Part shown: piece by piece, positions 9,117 through 17,338 of the stretch
Layout: each line of letters starts with the position of its first letter
How positions within the stretch are numbered: position 1 is the first letter of the stretch
Assembly: GCF_003071365.1 (NCBI RefSeq)
Contig: NZ_CP028960.1
Location: 2,896,501-2,960,500 of the forward strand
Direction of reading: 5' to 3'
Origin: Methyloceanibacter sp. wino2
Lineage (GTDB): Bacteria > Pseudomonadota > Alphaproteobacteria > Rhizobiales > Methyloligellaceae
DNA: 64,000 bases
Translations under genes and position numbers: made by a program
The notes under the pieces: model-generated
Told to the model about the DNA's origin: nothing
The model's database searches: none
Seen by the model: only the letters and a program-made list of their open reading frames with translations

Positions 9117-10181
9117 ATGACGTTAGGCGAGCGCGTCTATATCTATTGCGAACGGGGAACGAGCGAGGCCCTGTGGGCCGAGCCCATCAACGCCATTTCC
9201 AATGTCGGCTTCTTTCTAGCCGCTCTGATCTTCTGGCAGCTCGTCTTGTGGCGGCCGCCGGAGCAACGCAGCGCCGATCACTATCTGTTCGTGGCGCTCG
9301 TGTTTGCGATCTGCTTCGGCAGCGTCGCCTTCCATGTCTACGCGGATCGCGGCACCGAACTTGCGGACGTGATCCCCATTGCCGTGTTCATGCTGGTCTA
9401 TCTCGGCTTCGCCTTGAACCGGTTCTTGAATGTGCCGCCCGGATGGACGGTTTTCCTGGTGGTGCTGTTCGCCGGACTGACGGCCGCGGCCACCCAGGTT
9501 CACTGCTGGGACGGCGGGGTCGGATTTGTGACCGGCGCGCCGGATGGGGCCAAGGTCTGTATGAACGGCAGTGTCGGCTATCTGCCGGCGCTCGGCGTGC
9601 TTGTCATCGTCAGCATGCTGCTGGCGGAGCGCCGCCACAAGGCTGCGCTCTATGTTCTGGCCGCGACGCTCGTCTTCGCGGCGTCGATCCTGCTGCGGTC
9701 GCTCGACATGGCCTATTGCAGCAGCATCGTGATCGAGGGGCGCAACACTGGCACGCACTTCATCTGGCATCTTCTGAACGCCGTCGTGCTCTTCCTGCTG
9801 ATGCGCGCGAGCCTGGAAACGGGCACGAAGCCGCTACCGGAACCGGTCGAGGAAAAGCCTGACGACAAGGCCCCCGAAGCCAAGCCGGTGCCGGTGGCCA
9901 CGACTGAGCCGGAGGCCAAGACTGAGCCCGAGGCTAAACTGGAACCTGAGGCCAAGCCGGAACCCGAGGAGAAGGCCGAAGCCGAGGCCAAGGAAGAGTC
10001 GAAGGCCGAGCCGGCAGAAGCGCCGTCCGAGGCGGACACCTCCAAAGAAGAGGCCCCCAAGGGCGACTCTTCGGAGGAGAAGCCTGCGGAGGACAAGTCT
10101 TCTGAAGACAAGCCTTCCGATGAAGAGCCCGCCAAGGAAGCGTCCGGGACCAAGAAACGCACCAAGAAGGCGCCCTCGTAA
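9117..10181 (+). CDS. ceramidase-family (CREST) membrane protein with long acidic Pro/Glu/Lys tail
   Basis: The first 230 residues form about seven membrane helices carrying the alkaline-ceramidase/CREST signature: EPINAISN near residue 22, GSVAFH near 67, a DVIP aspartate near 84, and the C-terminal THFIWHLLN with two histidines. These Ser, Asp and His positions bind zinc in the family, so a membrane amide or lipid hydrolase is likely but the substrate is unknown. From about residue 232 to 354 the protein is low-complexity, with repeated EPEAK/TEPEAK/PEEKAE units, then a Ser/Glu/Lys-rich tail ending KKRTKKAPS. Such a tail is unusual for the family and probably disordered. The stop codon lies inside the loop of a terminator-like hairpin. 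Confidence 0.8.
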   Translation: MTLGERVYIYCERGTSEALWAEPINAISNVGFFLAALIFWQLVLWRPPEQRSADHYLFVALVFAICFGSVAFHVYADRGTELADVIPIAVFMLVYLGFALNRFLNVPPGWTVFLVVLFAGLTAAATQVHCWDGGVGFVTGAPDGAKVCMNGSVGYLPALGVLVIVSMLLAERRHKAALYVLAATLVFAASILLRSLDMAYCSSIVIEGRNTGTHFIWHLLNAVVLFLLMRASLETGTKPLPEPVEEKPDDKAPEAKPVPVATTEPEAKTEPEAKLEPEAKPEPEEKAEAEAKEESKAEPAEAPSEADTSKEEAPKGDSSEEKPAEDKSSEDKPSDEEPAKEASGTKKRTKKAPS

Positions 10182-10191
10182 GGGGCGCCTT
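10167..10191 (+). terminator. hairpin at the stop codon of the ceramidase-fold gene
   Basis: AAGGCGCCC (10167-10175) pairs perfectly with GGGCGCCTT (10183-10191) across a 7-base loop containing the stop codon. No long T run follows, so it is a weak intrinsic terminator or a processing/stability hairpin. Confidence 0.5.
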
Positions 10192-10322
10192 CACGTCCGC
10201 CGGGCGGGTGCCCTTAGACAAACCGTATCGCAACGGTTAGTAGGGCTATTCTCCAAAGCCAGGCCGCCCGTAGGGCGGTTCGGCTCCGGCGAGGGACGCG
10301 CGGCGCGCGTTCCGCTCGCTCC

Positions 10323-10409
10323 GCGGACGTGGTGGAATTGGTAGACACACAGGACTTAAAATCCTGAGGCCGAAAGGCCGTGCGGGTTCGACCCCCGCCG
10401 TCCGCACCA
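10323..10409 (+). tRNA. tRNA-Leu, anticodon TAA
   Basis: An 87-base cloverleaf with acceptor GCGGACG pairing CGTCCGC, D-arm GGTGGAATTGGTAGACAC, anticodon loop CTTAAAA (anticodon TAA), a long variable arm typical of type II leucine tRNAs, T-arm GGGTTCGACCC, and an encoded 3' CCA. No integrase or attachment-site duplicate was seen beside it. Confidence 0.96.
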
Positions 10410-10437
10410 AAGGCTTCTAGCGACAACGCCGAAGCGA

Positions 10438-10758
10438 TCACGGGCACTCGCTGTCGCGTACGAACCGGGCCTTGACCCAGCCCTTTGTGACGCCGTCTCC
10501 AGAGTAACGGCTGATGGGGCACCAGCGGCTGCCCCAAGGCCGGTCCAGGGGCACGCATTTGCCGTCCAGATGCAGGATGCCCTGGCCCTTGTTCGGGATC
10601 ATGTCCACGATCGGCGCCTTGGACGATGCGCTCGCGCGCATGTTCAAGATATCGTCGGGCGCGACATTGACGATGTTCAGGCAGCCGGGGCCGGTGGTGG
10701 CGAATGACGGCGTAGAGGCGGCGAGGAAAACGAGGCTGGCGACGAGGACTCTGAGCAT
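10438..10758 (-). CDS. small secreted SH3-domain (SH3b) protein
   Basis: A 106-residue protein with a signal peptide (MLRVLVASLVFLAASTPSFA, cleaved before TTGPG) and one bacterial SH3 domain covering most of the mature chain: NVAPDDILNMRASASSKAPIV, then WCPISRYSGDGVTKGWVKARFV. Four cysteines (in GPGCLN, GKCVP, RWCP and the C-terminal SECP) probably form disulfides in the periplasm. The ATG at 10758 is chosen because the signal peptide starts there and AAGGATC precedes it; a longer in-frame ORF to 10956 has no coding character. SH3b domains often bind peptidoglycan or serve as adaptors; the target is unknown. Confidence 0.8.
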   Translation of the reverse strand: MLRVLVASLVFLAASTPSFATTGPGCLNIVNVAPDDILNMRASASSKAPIVDMIPNKGQGILHLDGKCVPLDRPWGSRWCPISRYSGDGVTKGWVKARFVRDSECP

Positions 10759-10820
10759 GATCGGATCCTTGGGTGCGTCGTGGGGGAGAGCGTCGTAGAG
10801 CGCGGGGAGAGTCGTGGCTC

Positions 10821-10866
10821 GGCTCCCTAAGACCGTTTCGGTCCTAGAGAGCCAAACCAGGGAGCC
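10821..10866 (-). terminator. nested inverted repeat between two small secreted-protein genes
   Basis: An outer stem GGCTCCCT/AGGGAGCC (10821-10828 with 10859-10866) encloses an inner hairpin GACCG-TTT-CGGTC (10831-10843). It lies 17 bases past the stop of the upstream 137-residue minus-strand gene and before the SH3b gene. It is probably a terminator or processing element; there is no strong T run. Confidence 0.4.
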
Positions 10867-10882
10867 GGGTAGGCCTTCGCGG

Positions 10883-11296
10883 TTACGGGCAGTTGTTGCC
10901 TGTGCGCATGCATTCACGCATCCGGTCGCGCAGGTCGTCTTTCCAGTCCTGGGCATCTTCCGCGCCGGCGGACTTGCCTTCCTTCTGGCCGTTTTTCCAG
11001 CCGGCCTTGTAACCGACGTTGTAGCCCTTCTTGTAGTACTTCATGCATTCCTGCGCCGACAGATCCATGGTGCCCATGATCGTGTCGTTGAACGAGGCCT
11101 TGTAGGCGTTGTTGAAGCCGTCCGTGTAGCCGTCCTTCAAGCCGGCCGACTTGCCGCGCGAATAGCACTGCTGAGCACTCTCCGCCGCCGCGGGTACGGG
11201 CGCCGCGATCTCGGCGAACATGAAGCCGGCGAGGATGAGGAAGGCGAACTTCGAGAGAAAAGCAAACTTGGTCGTGGTCTGAGCAATCTGGGTCAT
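10883..11296 (-). CDS. secreted protein with glycine tetrapeptide repeats, function unknown
   Basis: A 137-residue protein with a long N-terminal region (FAFLSKFAFLILAGFMFAEIAAPVPAAAE) that looks like a signal peptide cleaved near residue 39. The mature part has two runs with Gly every fourth residue: GKSA GLKD GYTD GFNN, and GYNV GYKA GWKN GQKE GKSA GAED, resembling GY-rich tetrad repeats that form helical hairpins. Four cysteines flank the repeats (QQCYS, QECMK, RECMR, NNCP). No enzyme motif is visible. It probably acts in the periplasm or outside the cell. Its 335-base upstream gap also serves the divergent oxidoreductase. Confidence 0.7.
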   Translation of the reverse strand: MTQIAQTTTKFAFLSKFAFLILAGFMFAEIAAPVPAAAESAQQCYSRGKSAGLKDGYTDGFNNAYKASFNDTIMGTMDLSAQECMKYYKKGYNVGYKAGWKNGQKEGKSAGAEDAQDWKDDLRDRMRECMRTGNNCP

Positions 11297-11631
11297 GATG
11301 TGTTCCTTCGTGGGTTCAGGCTGTGTGTGCTGGCTTGTCCGCCAGAACTGGGAAGGAACGTACGGACGCCCGCCCGTTCGGTGTATGGGGTGGATCCCTC
11401 ATATGACCGCTGGCGGTTTCCCACGGCGTGCGGCGGTCGTAGCCGGGCAACGAGGCCCGCAACAGTTGCGGGCGTTGCAGGTGCGGCTGTTTCCGATGGG
11501 CGCGATCTCATTCGCTCGGTCGAGTCCTATGACGCGTTTTGCTGACGCGCTGCACAATCGACAACCCTGATTGCGCATCGTACGCTTCCTTCAACAGCTG
11601 CCATCGAGAGCGCGACAGAGGGAGGAAGTTT
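11297..11631. promoter_or_regulatory. divergent intergenic region with a perfect inverted repeat
   Basis: No gene is supported in these 335 bases. A tight inverted repeat, GCCCGCAA-CAG-TTGCGGGC (11455-11473), could be an operator or a stable RNA hairpin. The ribosome binding site GAGGGAGGA (about 11618-11626) sits 5 bases before the GTG at 11632 and fixes the start of the molybdopterin oxidoreductase. No clear -35/-10 pair was recognised. Confidence 0.45.
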
Positions 11632-13767
11632 GTGAACGAACAGCCGAAACGCGAGAGGTTTTTTGGTGGGTGTCCTCATGACTGCCCGGATACATGCGCC
11701 ATGTACTACGAGGTCGAGGGCGGCAGGCTCGTCGACGTCCGGGGGAACAAGGAACATCCCATGACCCGCGGCGGGTTGTGCGTGAAGCTCAAGGACTTCC
11801 ACGAGCACCACTACAATCCAGATCGCGTTTTGCACCCTCTGCGCCGCGCCGGCCCCAAGGGGAGCCGCAAGTTCATCGAGATATCCTGGGACGAGGCGAT
11901 TGCCGAGATCCACGCGCGGTGGACGGACATTATCGATGAGTACGGATCGCAGGCGATCCTGCCCTACAGCTATCTCGGCAATGAAGGCTTGGTGCAGGGG
12001 CTGACCTGCGGCGATGCCTTCTTCAACCGTTTGGGCACGACCGTGAACGAAAAGACGTTCTGCGCGTCCGGCTCCTCGACGGCCTGGCTCTTGACCGTCG
12101 GGCCCACAGGCGGCGTCGACCCCGAGAGCTTCGTCCATTCTAAGTACATCGTGATCTGGGCCTGCAACTCCATCTCCACCAACCTGCATCACTGGCCGTT
12201 TGTGCTGGAAGCGCAGAAGAAGGGCGCGAAGGTTGTGGTGATCGACAGTTACCGGTCACGCACGGCAAAGGCCGCCGACTGGCACATCGCGCCCAAGCCC
12301 GGGACGGACGGCGCGCTCGCCATGGGCATCATCGCCGCCATGATCCGCGGCAATTACGTGGACGATGAATGGGTGCACGCGCACACGGTCGGCTATCCCG
12401 AGCTTGCGCAACGGGCGCTCGACTTCACGCCGGACTACGTGGAGGAGGTCACCGGCGTCTCCGCCGAGGACGTGGCCCAGTTCGCCCGCGAGTTCGCGAG
12501 CGTGCAACCATCCGTGATCCGCATGGGAGTCGCCTTGGAGCGGCACGCGGGCGGCGGCCAGACCATCCGGGCCGTGTGCGCCATTCCCGCGCTTGCGGGT
12601 TCGTGGCGGCATGTGGGCGGCGGCCTTCTGCAGATGCCGCTTTGGGAGTTCCCCATCGACTGGGGCAAGGTCTCGCGGCCCGAGTACATCCGCCCCCACA
12701 CGCGCGTGGTGAACAATCTCCAACTGGGCCGCGCGCTCACCGGCGACATGCAGCTCGACCCGCCGATCAAGGGATTATTCGTGTACAACACGAATCCTGT
12801 CAGCCAAGCGCCTGAAACCAATCGCATTGTCGACGGGTTGTCGCGGGAAGATCTGTTCTTCGTGGCGGCCGAACATTTCGTCACGGATACGGCCGCGTAT
12901 GCGGACATCATCCTGCCCGCGACAATGGCGGGCGAGCACGACGACATGATGTTCTCGTGGGGACACTTCTATTTGACCTTGAACGAGAAGGCGATCGAGC
13001 CGCGCGGCGAGGCCAAATCGAACGCGGAAATCTTCCGCCGTCTGTCCGCCGCTTTCGGGTTCGACGACGATCCGCGCTTCACTATGAGCGATATGGAGCT
13101 TGCGGAGCATTACATCCAATGGGATGCGCCGCAGATGGCCGGCATCGACATGGAGTACTTCCGTAAGCACGGCTATTTCCACCTCGCGGTCGGTACGCCT
13201 GACGACCGGCTGCCGCATGCGGAAGGGAACTTCCCGACGCCCTCGGGCAAGGTGGAGTTCTTCCTACACGGCGCCACGAACTTCGTCGCGCCGCCGTTCC
13301 GGATGATGTACGAGGACAAACAGTCCGGTGAGGATGTGGATTCGCTTCCTGGCTATCTGCCGCCGCGCGAATCTCCGGTCACCAACCGGAAGCTTGCGGA
13401 CCAATATCCGCTCAACATCATCTCGCCGAAGAGCCACGGCTTCCTGAACTCGTGCTACGCCAACGAGCCGCACAAGATCAAAGGCCAGGGCGAGCAGTTC
13501 GTTCTGATGAACAAGGCCGACGCGAAGGCCCGTTCGATCCGCGATGGCGATCCCGTCAGGGTCTACAACGAGCGGGGCGACTTCGAAGGTTTGGCGCGCG
13601 TCACCGACGACGTGAACAAGGGCGTCATCGTCGCGACGCTGGGCTATTGGCGGAGCCTCAACCGGTCGGACGGTTCGGTGAACTGCATCAGTTCGGATGA
13701 GTTCGCGAGCTTAGGCCACGCGCCCACCTTCTCCGACAATCTGGTGCAGGTGAGACGCGTCAACTAA
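11632..13767 (+). CDS. molybdopterin (bis-MGD) oxidoreductase, DMSO reductase superfamily
   Basis: A 711-residue protein whose N-terminus binds one [4Fe-4S] cluster through Cys14, Cys18, Cys22 and Cys50 (CPHDCPDTC...GGLC). The rest follows the COG0243 layout, with a C-terminal molybdopterin dinucleotide-binding domain (YPLNIISPKSHGFLNS, then DGDPVRVYNERGDFEG). FCASGSS near residue 149 is the expected molybdenum-ligand region, but whether Cys or Ser coordinates the metal cannot be told. There is no twin-arginine signal, so it is probably cytoplasmic. The GTG start is preferred over an upstream ATG at 11539 because a strong GAGGGAGGA precedes it. No Fe-S or membrane partner subunit is adjacent, and the substrate is unknown. 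Confidence 0.85.
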   Translation: MNEQPKRERFFGGCPHDCPDTCAMYYEVEGGRLVDVRGNKEHPMTRGGLCVKLKDFHEHHYNPDRVLHPLRRAGPKGSRKFIEISWDEAIAEIHARWTDIIDEYGSQAILPYSYLGNEGLVQGLTCGDAFFNRLGTTVNEKTFCASGSSTAWLLTVGPTGGVDPESFVHSKYIVIWACNSISTNLHHWPFVLEAQKKGAKVVVIDSYRSRTAKAADWHIAPKPGTDGALAMGIIAAMIRGNYVDDEWVHAHTVGYPELAQRALDFTPDYVEEVTGVSAEDVAQFAREFASVQPSVIRMGVALERHAGGGQTIRAVCAIPALAGSWRHVGGGLLQMPLWEFPIDWGKVSRPEYIRPHTRVVNNLQLGRALTGDMQLDPPIKGLFVYNTNPVSQAPETNRIVDGLSREDLFFVAAEHFVTDTAAYADIILPATMAGEHDDMMFSWGHFYLTLNEKAIEPRGEAKSNAEIFRRLSAAFGFDDDPRFTMSDMELAEHYIQWDAPQMAGIDMEYFRKHGYFHLAVGTPDDRLPHAEGNFPTPSGKVEFFLHGATNFVAPPFRMMYEDKQSGEDVDSLPGYLPPRESPVTNRKLADQYPLNIISPKSHGFLNSCYANEPHKIKGQGEQFVLMNKADAKARSIRDGDPVRVYNERGDFEGLARVTDDVNKGVIVATLGYWRSLNRSDGSVNCISSDEFASLGHAPTFSDNLVQVRRVN

Positions 13768-13800
13768 CGCTTGGACTGTCGGCGGCCTGGTCTCTCGAGG

Positions 13801-14130
13801 CTAGGCTGCGGCATCCTTCGCGCGCACTTTCTGCAAGGTCGTGAAGCCTTCGAACTCGGGGTGGCCCTGATACAGGGGCTTGCCTTCGCCCGCCCGCGCA
13901 TGCGCCTTGCGGAAGGCTTCCGAACGCGTCCACTCCTCGAAATCCGCTTGCGAACGCCAGATGCTGTGCGAGGCATAGAGCACGTGATCGTCGCGCTCGG
14001 GGCCCTTCAGGAGATGGAATTCGACGAAGCCTGGGACATCCTCGAGATGGGTCTCGCGCGACAGCCAGACCTGCTCGAAATCGTTTTCCGCGCCTTTGAG
14101 TACTTTGAACCGGTTCATGGCGATGAACAT
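13801..14130 (-). CDS. ABM-fold monooxygenase, IsdG/HmoB-like
   Basis: A 109-residue ferredoxin-like dimeric alpha/beta-barrel protein of the antibiotic biosynthesis monooxygenase family. It has the pattern of haem-degrading members: an early Asn (MNRFKVLKG), a central Trp in SHSIWRSQADFEEW, and SEAFRKAHARAG with the conserved His. This suggests non-canonical haem degradation or quinol oxidation without an added cofactor; haem is the better guess, but an unrelated ABM role is possible. It converges with the molybdopterin oxidoreductase gene, 33 bases away. Confidence 0.75.
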   Translation of the reverse strand: MFIAMNRFKVLKGAENDFEQVWLSRETHLEDVPGFVEFHLLKGPERDDHVLYASHSIWRSQADFEEWTRSEAFRKAHARAGEGKPLYQGHPEFEGFTTLQKVRAKDAAA

Positions 14131-14156
14131 GCTTTGCGTCCTTCTCGAATTTGATG

Positions 14157-14184
14157 GCGCCCGGGCAGCCTCTCCGCCGGGCGC
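14157..14184 (-). terminator. hairpin downstream of the mrp operon
   Basis: GCGCCCGG (14157-14164) pairs with CCGGGCGC (14177-14184) with a 12-base loop. It lies 21 bases beyond the mrpG stop in the direction of transcription. No long T tract follows, so termination strength is uncertain. Confidence 0.5.
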
Positions 14185-14204
14185 GCTTGGTAGTTAATTG
14201 ACCG

Positions 14205-14603
14205 TCATTGGTTGCCTTTGGACGGGGCGTCCTCCGACTCCGGGGCAGGCGGTGCGTCGAACACCGACCAGCCCACCTTGCGCCCGGTCGGCGGCAGATT
14301 TGCCGCCTCGCTCTTGTCGAGCAAGAGATGGGCCTTTGCCACCATGAGCGCCGTGACCGGCGCCGTCAGAAACAGGAATGTCGTGATCAGCAGTTCCTGG
14401 ATCGACAGCGCATTCCCCTTCAAGATGAAGTAGAGCATGGAGGCAATCAGCGTCGAGCCGATGCCGAGCGTCGTCGCCTTGGTCGGGCCGTGCAACCGCC
14501 GCATCAGGTCCGGCAGCTTGGCGAGGCCAAGCGAGCCGACGAAGAGAAAGAAGGCTCCCAGACAGATCAGGGCTGAAACCGCGATGTCACCGAAGTCGGT
14601 CAT
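14205..14603 (-). CDS. mrpG: Na+/H+ antiporter subunit G
   Basis: The last gene of the mrp operon. The 132-residue MnhG/PhaG protein has three membrane helices (about residues 7-28, 42-60 and 70-92) and the family motif GLAKLPDLMRRLHGPTKATTLG. The C-terminal 40 residues are a polar tail longer than in many homologues. It is required for assembly and activity of the multisubunit antiporter in the inner membrane. It starts 4 bases after mrpF ends. Confidence 0.93.
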   Translation of the reverse strand: MTDFGDIAVSALICLGAFFLFVGSLGLAKLPDLMRRLHGPTKATTLGIGSTLIASMLYFILKGNALSIQELLITTFLFLTAPVTALMVAKAHLLLDKSEAANLPPTGRKVGWSVFDAPPAPESEDAPSKGNQ

Positions 14604-14607
14604 CGAT

Positions 14608-14877
14608 CTACTCCATCACATTGCCGCGCAGGATGTACTTGCAGTACGCGACCGTTGTCAGGAAGCCGACCATCGCGAACAGCAAGGCGACTTCGAAATA
14701 GAGTTCCGTGCCCCAATAGATCCCGGCGAGAACGACAAGTCCGATCGCGTTGATCGTCAGCGTGTCGAGCGCGAGAATGCGCGTGGGCATGTCCGGCCCC
14801 ACGAGGACGCGGTAAAGGCAGAGCAGCATGGCCGCGCTGATAGCGACGAAGGCGATGGCACAGGCGGTTTCGATCAT
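14608..14877 (-). CDS. mrpF: Na+/H+ antiporter subunit F
   Basis: An 89-residue, three-helix MnhF/PhaF subunit with the family segment YRVLVGPDMPTRILALDTL between the first two helices. It is part of the Mrp complex that exchanges cytoplasmic Na+ (or K+) for external protons. The start overlaps the mrpE stop by 4 bases, indicating translational coupling. Confidence 0.93.
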   Translation of the reverse strand: MIETACAIAFVAISAAMLLCLYRVLVGPDMPTRILALDTLTINAIGLVVLAGIYWGTELYFEVALLFAMVGFLTTVAYCKYILRGNVME

Positions 14878-15365
14878 CTCTCGAAGATCCTTTCCAGTCT
14901 GGTCTCGTAGCGGGCCTTGATCTCGGCCACGGTCTTCTCGGGGTCGTCCGTTTCAAGGCAATGGACGAGCAGTGCACGTCCGTCGGCGCTGAGCGTCGCG
15001 CTCACGGTGCCGGGCGTCATCGTGATGGTGCCGGCGAGGGCGGAGATGGCTTCCGGCGACTTGAGGTCGAGCGGGATGGTAACGAAGTGTGAATGCAGAT
15101 CATCGCCCCGGCGGAACAGGATCAGATACGCGACCTGGAAGTTCGCGACGAAGATGTCCCACAGCACGATGAGCGCATAGGTGAGGATCGTCAGCGGGCT
15201 CTTGACCACGGGCCGGTCGGGCCAGAAGGCGCTCGTCGCGCGCGGAACCACGATGCCGAGGATCAGCCCCAGCACAGCTGCGCCCCAGGACACCCCGTTG
15301 AGCAGAATCCAGACGATCACGATCAGCACGGTCAGCAATGGATGGGGAACAAGCTTTCCGAACAT
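14874..15365 (-). CDS. mrpE: Na+/H+ antiporter subunit E
   Basis: A 163-residue MnhE/PhaE subunit. It has N-terminal membrane helices (LLTVLIVIVWILLNG, then SWGAAVLGLILGIVVP), the conserved NFQVAYLILF segment, and the cytoplasmic domain with ISALAGTITMTPGTVSATL and DDPEKTVAEIKARYE. In the complex it sits beside the D subunit. It overlaps mrpF by 4 bases and follows mrpD by 2 bases, within the compact operon. Confidence 0.93.
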   Translation of the reverse strand: MFGKLVPHPLLTVLIVIVWILLNGVSWGAAVLGLILGIVVPRATSAFWPDRPVVKSPLTILTYALIVLWDIFVANFQVAYLILFRRGDDLHSHFVTIPLDLKSPEAISALAGTITMTPGTVSATLSADGRALLVHCLETDDPEKTVAEIKARYETRLERIFER

Positions 15366-15367
15366 CG

Positions 15368-16987
15368 TCAGTGCTCCTCCACCTGCGTGTCGGCCGGCAC
15401 GGGCACGGCCGTGGCCTCATCGGCCGGCTCGGTAATCGGCCGCTCCGGTTCGGTGTTCTCGCGTGGCCCGAGGACCGCATCGACATAGTTCTGCGTGTCG
15501 AGCGCCTGGCCCGCGGTCGCATGCAGGGCCTTCACGGCGGGGCCCGCGAACACGGCGAGCATCAGGCTCGCGCCCACGAGAAACGCCACCACGACCATAG
15601 GCGTCTTGGATGCGGTTTCCCAGCCGGGCCCGGTCGTCTGACCGTCCGTCTTCCAGAAGATCGTGCTGCCGGCGCGGGCGAAGGCGATGGTCATCATCAA
15701 TGAGGCCACGAGGATCGTGGTCCAGATCAGCCAGGCGCGCGGCGCTCCGTATGTCGCATCGAGAACCATAAGCTTGCCGATGAAGCCGGACAGCGGCGGC
15801 AGCCCCACGACCGCGATCGCCACCAGGAAGAACAGCGCGCCGAGGACCGGCGCTTGACTGATCGGGTTGCAGGGAACCAAGGCGTCGAGCTTGGTCGGAC
15901 GGCGCGCGGCGATCAGATCGACGATCAGGAACAGGGCGGCGCCTGCGATGGTGCTGTGGACGAGGTAGTAGAGCGCGGCCGTCAGCCCATCGACACTGAA
16001 CTGGCCGATGGCGATCAAGAGCGTGCCCATCGAGGCGATCGTGTTGAAGGCGGCCAGATCAAGCAGCCTTCGCGCGCCGAGCAGACCCGCCGTGCCGACA
16101 GCGAGGGTCACGAGCGCGGCCGGAACGACCCAGGGCGCGGCGACGGCGCCGAGTGCATCAGTGCTGGCGCCGTCGCTGAACACCGTTCCAAAGACGCGGA
16201 TGATGGCGTAGGCGCCCACCTTGGTCATGATCGCGAAGAGCGCGGCGATAGGTGCTGAGGCGGCGGCATAGGTCGCCGGCAACCACCAGTGCAGCGGGAC
16301 GAACGCGGCCTTGATGGCGAAGACGAGCAAGAGCAGAAGTGCGCCCGTCTGCAGCAGCGCCTGGTCGTTTTCCGCGACCGCGCGCGCCTTGACGGCAAGG
16401 TCCGCGAAATTGAGCGTGCCGGTCACGCCGTAGATCAGGCCGACAGCGATCAGGAACAGCGACGAGGCGATGAGGTTGATCGCCACGTACTGGAAGCCCG
16501 CGCGCAGGCGCTTCGCGCCGCCGCCATGCAGCATGAGGCCGTACGAGGCGATCAGCATGACCTCGAAGAAGACGAAGAGGTTGAACAGGTCGCCCGTGAG
16601 GAAGGCGCCGTTCAAGCCGAGCAGCTGGAAATGGAACAGCGCGTGGAAATGACGGCCGCGCCTGTCCCATCCGGCGATCGCGTAGAGCAGCACGGCCAGC
16701 GCAAGCCCAGCCGTGAGCACGAGCATGGTCGTGGAGAGACGGTCGATGACGAGCACGATGCCGTACGGCGCCGGCCAGGCGCCGAGGCGGTAGGCGTCCG
16801 TCTCGCCATCGCTGACGGCGTGGTACAGGAACAGCGCGATGCCCAGCAGGGCAACGGTGGAGGCGACCGAGAGCACGCGCTGCATCTCGATGTCGCGCCG
16901 CCGCACCAGAATCATGATCGCCGCGGTGATGGCGGGTAGGATCGCCGGCGCGATGATCCAGCTTGTTGCGATATGAGGAGCCGTCAT
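15368..16987 (-). CDS. mrpD: Na+/H+ antiporter subunit D
   Basis: A 539-residue proton-translocating subunit homologous to NuoL/M/N, with about 14 membrane helices. The quinone/antiporter core is visible in LLVFAIKAAFVPLHWWLPATYAAASAP, containing the conserved lysine, and in the HSTIAGAALFLIVD histidine helix. A C-terminal soluble tail (ENTEPERPITEPADEATAVPV) is rich in Pro and Glu. It starts 4 bases inside mrpC. It works with the A subunit to couple proton entry to cation export. Confidence 0.94.
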   Translation of the reverse strand: MTAPHIATSWIIAPAILPAITAAIMILVRRRDIEMQRVLSVASTVALLGIALFLYHAVSDGETDAYRLGAWPAPYGIVLVIDRLSTTMLVLTAGLALAVLLYAIAGWDRRGRHFHALFHFQLLGLNGAFLTGDLFNLFVFFEVMLIASYGLMLHGGGAKRLRAGFQYVAINLIASSLFLIAVGLIYGVTGTLNFADLAVKARAVAENDQALLQTGALLLLLVFAIKAAFVPLHWWLPATYAAASAPIAALFAIMTKVGAYAIIRVFGTVFSDGASTDALGAVAAPWVVPAALVTLAVGTAGLLGARRLLDLAAFNTIASMGTLLIAIGQFSVDGLTAALYYLVHSTIAGAALFLIVDLIAARRPTKLDALVPCNPISQAPVLGALFFLVAIAVVGLPPLSGFIGKLMVLDATYGAPRAWLIWTTILVASLMMTIAFARAGSTIFWKTDGQTTGPGWETASKTPMVVVAFLVGASLMLAVFAGPAVKALHATAGQALDTQNYVDAVLGPRENTEPERPITEPADEATAVPVPADTQVEEH

Positions 16988-17337
16988 GTGCCGGTCTCCG
17001 TCTCGTCAGGGAAATCGTCCTCCGGAAGGTCCGCCGTGTCCGTCGCGGTCTCGAGGAACCCGCGTAGCGCGAGCACGACGATGAGCGCCGTCATGCCGAA
17101 CGAGATGACGATGGCCGTGAGCACGAGGGCCTGCGGCAGGGGATCGGTGTAGGAGTCGGCGCCTGCGATGATCGGCGGCTTGTCGATAACGAGCCGTCCC
17201 GACGAGAACAGGAAGATGTTGATCGCATAGGACAGCAAGGTCAGTCCGACCACGATCGGGAAGGTCCGTTGCTGCAGGATCAAATAGACAGCCGCCGCCG
17301 TCATCAAGCCGATCGCGCTGGAGACGATGAGTTCCAT
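16984..17337 (-). CDS. mrpC: Na+/H+ antiporter subunit C
   Basis: A 117-residue NuoK-like three-helix subunit. It shows the family features YLILQQRTFPIVVGLTLLSYAINIFLF, ADPLPQALVLTAIVISFG-like sequence (here SYTDPLPQALVLTAIVIS) and a short acidic tail ending DEFPDETETGT-like sequence (DDFPDETETGT). The gene begins 1 base after mrpAB ends and overlaps mrpD by 4 bases. Confidence 0.94.
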   Translation of the reverse strand: MELIVSSAIGLMTAAAVYLILQQRTFPIVVGLTLLSYAINIFLFSSGRLVIDKPPIIAGADSYTDPLPQALVLTAIVISFGMTALIVVLALRGFLETATDTADLPEDDFPDETETGT

Positions 17338-17338
17338 G

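Noticed and set aside
10323-10409. tRNA-Leu as an attachment site for a genomic island
   Set aside because: No integrase is nearby and no repeated copy of the tRNA 3' end was noticed in the window.
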